Source: an uncultured Planctomycetota bacterium (GTDB lineage: Bacteria > Planctomycetota > Planctomycetia > Pirellulales > Thermoguttaceae). Taken from it: a DNA stretch of 7,088 bases. How positions within the stretch are numbered: position 1 is the stretch's first letter; each line of letters begins with the position of its first letter. The stretch covers positions 1-7,088 of the forward strand of contig CADBTE010000211.1 in assembly GCA_902797455.1 (NCBI GenBank), read 5' to 3'. This document shows, piece by piece, positions 1 through 4,455 of this stretch. The position numbers and the translations under genes were made by a program. The notes under the pieces are model-generated. The model saw nothing but the letters and a program-made list of their open reading frames with translations, did no database searches and was not told where the DNA came from.

Positions 1-865
1 CGCCGACGTCGTCTGAATCATCGGAGCCCTTCAGCCAGCTGCCGAGCCGCTTGCCAATTCCATCGCCCCCTTCGTCGGGGTCCTTGAACTGTTTGCCGTC
101 GTCCTTGACTTGGTCATCGGCGTAAATGTCGACAAACGGATTGCCGTGGGCGTCGAGCTTCGACATCTCTTCGGCCTGGAGCCGCGCCTGCTTTCGGGCC
201 ATACGCTGTTTGGTGATCGTCGAGAGCTTCGGTTTGCCCAACTCTTCGCTGAGGTAGATGTACCCGCCGAAGGCGCGGGCGGCGGCTAAGTCTTCCGACT
301 CATCGGCGGAGAACTCTTGGGCGGCCAGCGGCGCGATCGGGGGGACCATCGGGAGCGAGGCGTCCACGGCGCCGGAGGTGTCCGATTCGGACTGTTGGCG
401 CGCGGGGGTCGTCAGGTCTTGACGGCCCTGGTCGACCTTCTTGCCGTAGAGGATCGCGCGGCGCTCGGCGACTCGGGCGTTCCACTCGGCGCGAACCGCC
501 TGGCGAACCCGTTCCAGCTCAACACGCTCATATCCCTGGATGCGCATCAAATGGCTCGGGACATCGATGCCGGCGCCGGCCGGGGTCAGTTCCGCCGCGG
601 CGCCGGCGATATACGCCTTGCGCGCCTGGTCGGGATTGCCGAGCCGCGCCCAGCACAGCCCGATGAAATATCGGTAGGCCGGGTTTTCGGGACACATTTG
701 GGCCGCGGCGTTGAAATGCTCCATCGCCTCACCGTACTGACCGCCGAAGAAGAGGTTAATACCCTGGCTGTACCGGGCGACAGCGGTAGAATCATCGGCC
801 GCGTAAAGGGCAACCGCCGTAAAGAGGAGGATCGTCGAGAGGATCACGCGGATCGTCTGTCGCAT
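1..865 (-). CDS. Exported TPR-repeat protein of unknown function, C-terminus cut by window edge
   Basis: The frame is open from an ATG at 865-863 to the left edge, giving 288 residues without a stop, so the gene is partial at its 3' end. It begins MRQTIRVILSTILLFTAVAL, a short basic start followed by a hydrophobic core. A likely signal-peptidase I site follows Ala22 or Ala23, so the product should be exported. Residues about 28-61 fit a tetratricopeptide repeat (Gly35, Ala47, Phe51, Ala54 and Pro59 at the consensus spots). A second, weaker repeat covers about 62-95 (Gly69, Ala81, Tyr85). TPRs are protein-protein interaction scaffolds. After residue 110 come charged helical stretches (RVELERVRQAVRAEW; 213-235 rich in Lys/Arg/Gln), a Pro/Ala/Ser-rich linker (about 150-188) and an acidic tail rich in Asp/Gly/Lys. 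AGGA lies 9 nt before the ATG. It is transcribed divergently from the oxidoreductase. I do not recognise a specific family beyond the TPRs. A periplasmic scaffold is an inference. Confidence 0.85.
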   Translation of the reverse strand, partial: MRQTIRVILSTILLFTAVALYAADDSTAVARYSQGINLFFGGQYGEAMEHFNAAAQMCPENPAYRYFIGLCWARLGNPDQARKAYIAGAAAELTPAGAGIDVPSHLMRIQGYERVELERVRQAVRAEWNARVAERRAILYGKKVDQGRQDLTTPARQQSESDTSGAVDASLPMVPPIAPLAAQEFSADESEDLAAARAFGGYIYLSEELGKPKLSTITKQRMARKQARLQAEEMSKLDAHGNPFVDIYADDQVKDDGKQFKDPDEGGDGIGKRLGSWLKGSDDSDDVG

Positions 866-943
866 AGTGAACTATCCTAATTTACTTAGTTTGCGCCGTT
901 TAAGGTTTGGGGGGCACACGCCGCCGCCGCGCTCCCGCTTCCG

Positions 944-1159
944 GCGGAAACGAAAAAACTCCCTTATATAATAAACGATGAAAGGCCCGCGTGCAAGTTT
1001 CCCCCCTTTCCGCCGCCGGTGATATTTCTCCCGCGGCGCCGAAGGCACCCATTTTAACGAATATAACGAACACAATGCCCGCGCCCGGCCGGATTCGGAT
1101 CGTTGGCGGAAACCATCGGGAGCGGACGGACTTTCCGCGGGCTGTCTCTTTTTTTCCGC
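944..1159. repeat. Five dispersed copies of GCGGAAA/TTTCCGC in the divergent spacer
   Basis: Copies lie at 944-950 (GCGGAAA), 1007-1013 (TTTCCGC), 1106-1112 (GCGGAAA), 1132-1138 (TTTCCGC) and 1153-1159 (TTTCCGC). Three of them extend to GGCGGAAA. The 1106 and 1132 copies form an inverted pair with 19 nt between them. They bracket the candidate promoters on both strands, which suggests operator sites shared by the divergent genes. The copies are seen directly; the regulatory role is inferred. The rest of the 866-1253 spacer shows no convincing gene. It also holds the partial direct repeat TAACGAA near 1055-1070 and a T-run at 1149-1155. Confidence 0.45.
968..996 (-). promoter_or_regulatory. 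Candidate sigma70-type promoter for the TPR gene
   Basis: Read on the minus strand, TTGCAC (996-991) is followed after exactly 17 nt by TATTAT (973-968). The -10 matches the consensus at five of six positions. The -35 shares only the leading TTG and is weak overall. The element sits in the AT-rich island of an otherwise GC-rich spacer and would give a leader of roughly 95 nt before the ATG at 865. Copies of the GCGGAAA heptamer lie just upstream (1007-1013) and just downstream (944-950). This is judged by eye only. Confidence 0.4.
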
Positions 1160-1168
1160 GCCGCGGTG

Positions 1169-1177
1169 TGTTAGAAT
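1169..1177 (+). promoter_or_regulatory. Candidate extended -10 promoter for the oxidoreductase run
   Basis: TGT followed by TAGAAT (1172-1177) makes an extended -10 element with five of six matches to TATAAT. The position 17 nt upstream (1149-1154) is only a T-run, so the -35 is poor and the TGn extension would have to compensate. Transcription would start near 1184 and give a leader of about 70 nt before the ATG at 1254. A TTTCCGC heptamer (1153-1159) lies between the -35 and -10 positions, where a bound regulator could block polymerase. The evidence is by eye. Confidence 0.3.
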
Positions 1178-1253
1178 GACAGTAGGGGGGAAACGCCGTT
1201 TTTGCGAACCGGCAGCGGGATTTTACAAAACAATAACGGAAGCGAGAATTAAC

Positions 1254-2297
1254 ATGGGTAAAATGGGGTTCGGTATCGTCGGCTGCGGAATGATCGCGAA
1301 CTTTCACGCCAAGGCGATTCGAGAGGCGGGCGGGGAGCTGGTCGCCTGCTATGACCAGGTTCAGGCGGCCGCCGAGAAATTGGCCGACACGTACGACTGC
1401 CGGGCGTACCGTTCGCTGGACGAACTGCTCGCCGACCCGCAGGTCGAGATCGTGACCGTCGGGACTCCCAGCGGCGCCCACCTCGACCCGGCGGTCGCCG
1501 CGGCCGAGGCCGGGAAACATATCATCGTCGAGAAGCCGCTGGAGGTGACGCTCCAGCGCTGCGACGCGATTATCGCCGCCGCCGAAAAGTCGGGGGTCGT
1601 TCTGTCGACCGTCTTCCCGAGCCGCTTCCATCCCTCCAGCGTGCGGCTGAAGGAGGCGGTCGAGCAGGGGAGGTTCGGGAAGCTGACGCTCGGCGACGCC
1701 ATCGTTAAGTGGTATCGGACGCAGCAGTACTACGACAGCGGCGTGTGGCGCGGCACCTGGAAGCTCGACGGCGGCGGGGCGCTGATGAACCAGGCGATCC
1801 ACTCGGTCGACCTGCTCGCCTGGCTGATGGGGCCGGTGGCCGAGATCGGCGCGATGACCGGCCTTTTGGCGCACGAGCGGATCGAGGTCGAGGATGTCGC
1901 CATCGCCAACCTGAAGTTCAAAAACGGCGCCTTCGGGACACTCGAGGCGACCACCTGCGCTTGGCCGGGGTACCTGAAGCGGATCGAAATCCACGGTTCG
2001 ACCGGTTCGGCGGTGATCGAGGAAGAGGATATTATTAAGTGGGACTTCGCCGAAGCGGCCCCCGTCGACGAGGAGGTTCGCCGGTCGATGGCCGCCAAGC
2101 GTTCGACCGGCGGCGGCGCCGCCGACCCGGCGGCGATCGGCCATCACGCCCACGCCAAGCAGTTCAAAGATGTGATGGAAGCGATTAAAACCGGCCGCAA
2201 GCCGGCGATCGACGGTCACGAAGGGCGCCGCAGCGTCGAGATTATTGTTTCGGTCTACGAGTCGGCCCGCACCGGGAAGGTGGTCGCCCTCCCGTAG
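1254..2297 (+). CDS. Gfo/Idh/MocA-family NAD(P)-dependent oxidoreductase
   Basis: The product is a 347-residue cytoplasmic enzyme, the usual length for this family of sugar and cyclitol dehydrogenases. The N-terminal Rossmann fold carries the dinucleotide-binding glycines in GIVGCGMIAN (residues 7-16). The family signature EKP follows at 93-95, with Lys94 expected near the nicotinamide and substrate. The C-terminal alpha/beta domain holds GGGALMNQAIHSVD (173-186), where His183 and Asp186 correspond to the conserved catalytic/substrate-binding positions. The C-terminus ends GKVVALP, a common closing motif in the family. The substrate cannot be read from sequence. Related members act on inositol, glucose-type sugars or UDP-sugar acids. 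I chose the ATG at 1254 because GGAAG lies 11 nt upstream and the fold begins immediately afterwards. An in-frame ATG at 1176 would add 26 residues with no family counterpart and overlaps the candidate -10. The pseudouridine synthase gene follows after 77 nt, so the two are probably cotranscribed. Confidence 0.93.
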   Translation: MGKMGFGIVGCGMIANFHAKAIREAGGELVACYDQVQAAAEKLADTYDCRAYRSLDELLADPQVEIVTVGTPSGAHLDPAVAAAEAGKHIIVEKPLEVTLQRCDAIIAAAEKSGVVLSTVFPSRFHPSSVRLKEAVEQGRFGKLTLGDAIVKWYRTQQYYDSGVWRGTWKLDGGGALMNQAIHSVDLLAWLMGPVAEIGAMTGLLAHERIEVEDVAIANLKFKNGAFGTLEATTCAWPGYLKRIEIHGSTGSAVIEEEDIIKWDFAEAAPVDEEVRRSMAAKRSTGGGAADPAAIGHHAHAKQFKDVMEAIKTGRKPAIDGHEGRRSVEIIVSVYESARTGKVVALP

Positions 2298-2374
2298 GGA
2301 AATGAGCGCCGTAAGAGAAAAAGCGCGGGGAATCGGTTCGGCTGCCGCGCGTCTTTGGGGAAAGGGTTTCTTCG

Positions 2375-3433
2375 ATGGTTCAGCGCCGTTCTTCAGGGCA
2401 AAACCGCCGCGGTCCACGTCCGAAGCATCACATGCGCCCTTTCTCCCGGGCGCCGAAGCGTTCGGCCGGCGAAACGCGCGCCGCCGCCGGGTCGGTCTTC
2501 AGCGGCGCGCCGCTTAGGGGAAAAAAGCCGGCCGCGAAGCCGTCCGACGCGGGGACCGAGCCGGTTTCCCCTTCGCAGGAGCATCGCCTCCAGCAGATCT
2601 TGGCGGCCGCCGGGTTCGGGAGCCGCCGCGCCTGCGAGCAGCTGATCACCGACGGCCGGGTCGAGGTCGACGGCCAGGTCGCTCGTTTGGGAGACCGCGC
2701 CGACGCGCGCACGCAGGTTATCCGGGTCGACGGCGAGGCGCTTCCCAAGATGAGGCCGGTCTACCTGGCGGTGAACAAGCCGAAAGGGTATCTGTGCACC
2801 AGCCGCGACCAGCAGGGGCGCCGCCGGGTGATCGACCTGGTCCCCCAATCGTTCGGCCGCGTCTTTCCGATCGGCCGGCTCGATCAAGAGTCGGAAGGGC
2901 TTATTATCCTGACGAACGACGGGGCGCTGTGCGAGCGGCTGGCGCATCCGCGATTCGAGGTCGCTAAAAAGTACCAAGTCCAGGTCGCCGGCCTGGTCGA
3001 GGCCGAACTGGTCGACCAGCTCAAAAAGGGGATTCACGTCGCCGAGGGAGTGGTTCAGGCCGACGAGGTGAAGATCCTCTCTCCCCACAAAAAGAGTTCC
3101 ATTTTGGAAATCACCCTGCGCGAGGGGAAGAACCGCGAGATCCGGCGCATGCTCGCCCGCGTCGGGCATAAAGTGCTCCATCTCAAGCGGGTGGCGGTCG
3201 GTCCGGTGAAACTCGGCAAGCTCGCCGCGGGGGACTATCGGCCGCTGACCAATGAGGAAATCTCCCGGCTGTACAGCGCCGCCGGCCGGCCGAACACACC
3301 CAAAGCGGCCGCCCCCCGAGCCGCCAAGAGCAGGGCGTCGGCGGGTAAGGAAAGCCCGGCGACGCCGGACCGTCAAAAGCCGGACCTTCAAAAATCGCAC
3401 GGCCGAAAACCGCCGCGTCGGAGGGGAGTATGA
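2375..3433 (+). CDS. rluB: RluB-type 23S rRNA pseudouridine synthase (S4 domain, RsuA/RluB/E/F family)
   Basis: The product has 352 residues. It should isomerise a uridine in 23S rRNA to pseudouridine during large-subunit maturation in the cytoplasm. An S4 RNA-binding domain covers about 68-125 (RLQQILAAAGFGSRRACEQL onward). The catalytic domain opens with NKPKGYLCT (134-142). Its active-site motif is IGRLDQESEGLIILTNDG, with catalytic Asp170. The family motif GKNREIRRM is at 251-259 and the closing VGPVKLGKLAAGDYRPLT at 275-292. The order and motifs fit RluB (U2605 in E. coli numbering) best, but RluE, RluF or RsuA specificity cannot be excluded, so the symbol is tentative. The ends are unusual: a basic, probably disordered head of about 65 residues and a Lys/Arg/Pro/Ala-rich tail after about 303. 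GGAAAGGG lies 8 nt before the ATG at 2375. A later in-frame ATG at 2432 keeps the whole fold and cannot be excluded. The stop codon overlaps the next start. Confidence 0.93.
   Translation: MVQRRSSGQNRRGPRPKHHMRPFSRAPKRSAGETRAAAGSVFSGAPLRGKKPAAKPSDAGTEPVSPSQEHRLQQILAAAGFGSRRACEQLITDGRVEVDGQVARLGDRADARTQVIRVDGEALPKMRPVYLAVNKPKGYLCTSRDQQGRRRVIDLVPQSFGRVFPIGRLDQESEGLIILTNDGALCERLAHPRFEVAKKYQVQVAGLVEAELVDQLKKGIHVAEGVVQADEVKILSPHKKSSILEITLREGKNREIRRMLARVGHKVLHLKRVAVGPVKLGKLAAGDYRPLTNEEISRLYSAAGRPNTPKAAAPRAAKSRASAGKESPATPDRQKPDLQKSHGRKPPRRRGV
3420..3433 (+). promoter_or_regulatory. Shine-Dalgarno and ATGA stop/start overlap coupling rluB to the CDF gene
   Basis: GGAGG (3420-3424) sits 5 nt before the ATG at 3430. 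That ATG shares the four bases ATGA with the TGA stop (3431-3433) of the pseudouridine synthase gene. This fixes the CDF start and is the classic arrangement for translational coupling, in which ribosomes finishing the upstream gene reinitiate on the downstream one. The overlap is seen directly; coupling is inferred. Confidence 0.85.
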
Positions 3434-4377
3434 GTCCCAGCGACGATGTGTCCGATTCTCAGGACTCCGCCTGCGCGCTTCGCCGGATCACCTGGCTGGG
3501 GATGATTCTCAACCTGGCGCTGGCCGCGCTCAAGGCGGCGGCCGGTATCTTCGCCCACAGCCAGGTCTTGGTCGCCGACGCGGTTCACTCTCTGTCGGAT
3601 CTGTCGACCGATGTGGCGATCCTGGTCGGGTCCCGCTTTTGGACCCGTCCGGCCGACGAGGATCACCCGTACGGGCACGCCAAACTCGAGACGATGGTGA
3701 CGGTCTTTATCGGGCTGGTCCTGGGGGTGGTCGCCTGCGAGCTGATCGTCGCCGCGATTCACCGTCTGTATCTTCTCATCGAGGGGAAGACGTTCCCGCT
3801 TCCGGGGATGCCGGCTTTTATCGCGGCGGTCATCTCGATCGCCGTCAAGGAATGGCTCTTTCACCGCACCGCCCTGGTCGGCAGCCGCTGCCGCAGCACG
3901 GCGATCCTGGCCAACGCCTATCACCACCGAAGCGACGCCATCAGCTCGATCCCCGCGGCGCTGGCCGTGGGGGTCTGTCTTCTCTTTGGGCCGAAGTACG
4001 CCTTCCTCGACCCGGTCGGGACGATCCTGGTCAGCTGCATGATCTTCTTTTCGGCGGTGAAGATCATCCGTCCCGCGCTCGGGACGCTGATGGACCGCGG
4101 GATGAGCGCCGAGGATGTCGAGGCGCTCAAGCGCTGCGTCTCAGAGAATGTGGAAGTCCGCGGGCTGCACAAGCTCCGAACCCGCCCGCTCGGGGGGGAG
4201 TCGATGTCGGTCGATCTGCATATCGAGGTCGATCCGTCGATGTCGGTGCGCGACGCCCACGAGTTGTCGCACCGTGTCGCCCGCGATGTCAAGAAGCGGT
4301 TTCCCCGCGTGCTGTATGTCTTTTGCCATATCGAGCCGGCCCCGGACGCGGAGAAAGAAGGCCGTGGGGAGGAATAA
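3430..4377 (+). CDS. Cation diffusion facilitator (CDF) divalent-metal efflux transporter
   Basis: The product is a 315-residue inner-membrane protein, normal for bacterial CDF carriers, which exchange Zn2+, Fe2+, Mn2+ or similar cations for protons. The hydrophobic segments are roughly TM1 20-41, TM2 46-70, TM3 89-115, TM4 126-145, TM5 160-186 and TM6 190-212. A cytoplasmic ferredoxin-like C-terminal domain follows (about 218-304) and closes with HIEPAPD. The metal-site motifs are complete: DAVHSLSDLSTD in TM2 (His53 and Asp57 at the places of YiiP Asp45/Asp49), HPYGHAKLE at the start of TM3 (79-87), and HHRSDAISS in TM5 (His165 and Asp169 at the places of YiiP His153/Asp157). The metal cannot be fixed from sequence. 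His in TM2 is the pattern of Zn-selective ZnT proteins but is also common in bacterial relatives of unknown specificity. It is the last gene of the plus-strand run and is followed immediately by a terminator. Confidence 0.93.
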   Translation: MSPSDDVSDSQDSACALRRITWLGMILNLALAALKAAAGIFAHSQVLVADAVHSLSDLSTDVAILVGSRFWTRPADEDHPYGHAKLETMVTVFIGLVLGVVACELIVAAIHRLYLLIEGKTFPLPGMPAFIAAVISIAVKEWLFHRTALVGSRCRSTAILANAYHHRSDAISSIPAALAVGVCLLFGPKYAFLDPVGTILVSCMIFFSAVKIIRPALGTLMDRGMSAEDVEALKRCVSENVEVRGLHKLRTRPLGGESMSVDLHIEVDPSMSVRDAHELSHRVARDVKKRFPRVLYVFCHIEPAPDAEKEGRGEE

Positions 4378-4407
4378 AAAAACGGCCGCTTGCGGCGGCC
4401 GTTTTTT
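4376..4407. terminator. Bidirectional intrinsic terminator between converging genes
   Basis: The stem CGGCCGC (4383-4389) pairs with GCGGCCG (4395-4401) around the loop TTGCG. Seven A precede it (4376-4382) and six T follow it (4402-4407), so the structure works as a stem plus U-tract on either strand. On the plus strand it begins inside the CDF stop codon (TAA, 4375-4377). On the minus strand it lies about 50 nt beyond the stop of the surface protein gene. It therefore probably ends both transcripts. Confidence 0.9.
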
Positions 4408-4415
4408 ACAGGCGG

Positions 4416-4450
4416 CACGCGGCGCGCTGTTGGCGCGCCCGCCGCGCGTG
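4416..4450. other. GC-rich hairpin downstream of the surface-protein stop codon
   Basis: An outer pairing of CACGCG (starting about 4416) with CGCGTG (ending 4450) encloses an inner GCGCGC/GCGCGC stem with the loop TGTTG; a few bases on the 3' side bulge out. It has no T-run on either side, so it is not a terminator alone. It would sit at the 3' end of the minus-strand mRNA between the stop codon and the terminator, where it could protect against 3' exonucleases. The structure is seen directly; the function is inferred. Confidence 0.5.
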
Positions 4451-4455
4451 TTAAA

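Noticed and set aside
317..880. 187-residue plus-strand open frame at the left end
   Set aside because: Antisense to the exported TPR gene, which has a signal peptide, ribosome binding site and TPR consensus. This frame has no recognisable feature.
921..947. GCC-rich stretch with a CCGCC/GGCGG pairing in the TPR gene leader as a riboswitch or attenuator
   Set aside because: The stem is only 5 bp with a long loop and no conserved riboswitch core; expected by chance in GC-rich DNA.
1176..1253. Upstream ATG for the oxidoreductase
   Set aside because: It would add 26 residues unlike the family N-terminus and overlaps the candidate -10 element; the ATG at 1254 starts right before the Rossmann strand.
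900..2417. 505-residue minus-strand open frame opposite the oxidoreductase
   Set aside because: It is a mirror of a GC-rich coding strand: low-complexity Arg/Gly/Asp/Val composition, no motifs, and it covers a gene with clear Gfo/Idh motifs.
2393..3400. 335-residue minus-strand open frame opposite the pseudouridine synthase gene
   Set aside because: Shadow frame; all family motifs are on the plus strand.
4416..4450. Second hairpin as an independent terminator
   Set aside because: No T-run follows it on either strand; the neighbouring 4376-4407 element has both.
3252..4454. 400-residue plus-strand frame overlapping the CDF gene
   Set aside because: Arg/Gly/Ser/Pro-rich out-of-frame reading; the transporter frame has the membrane segments and metal motifs.
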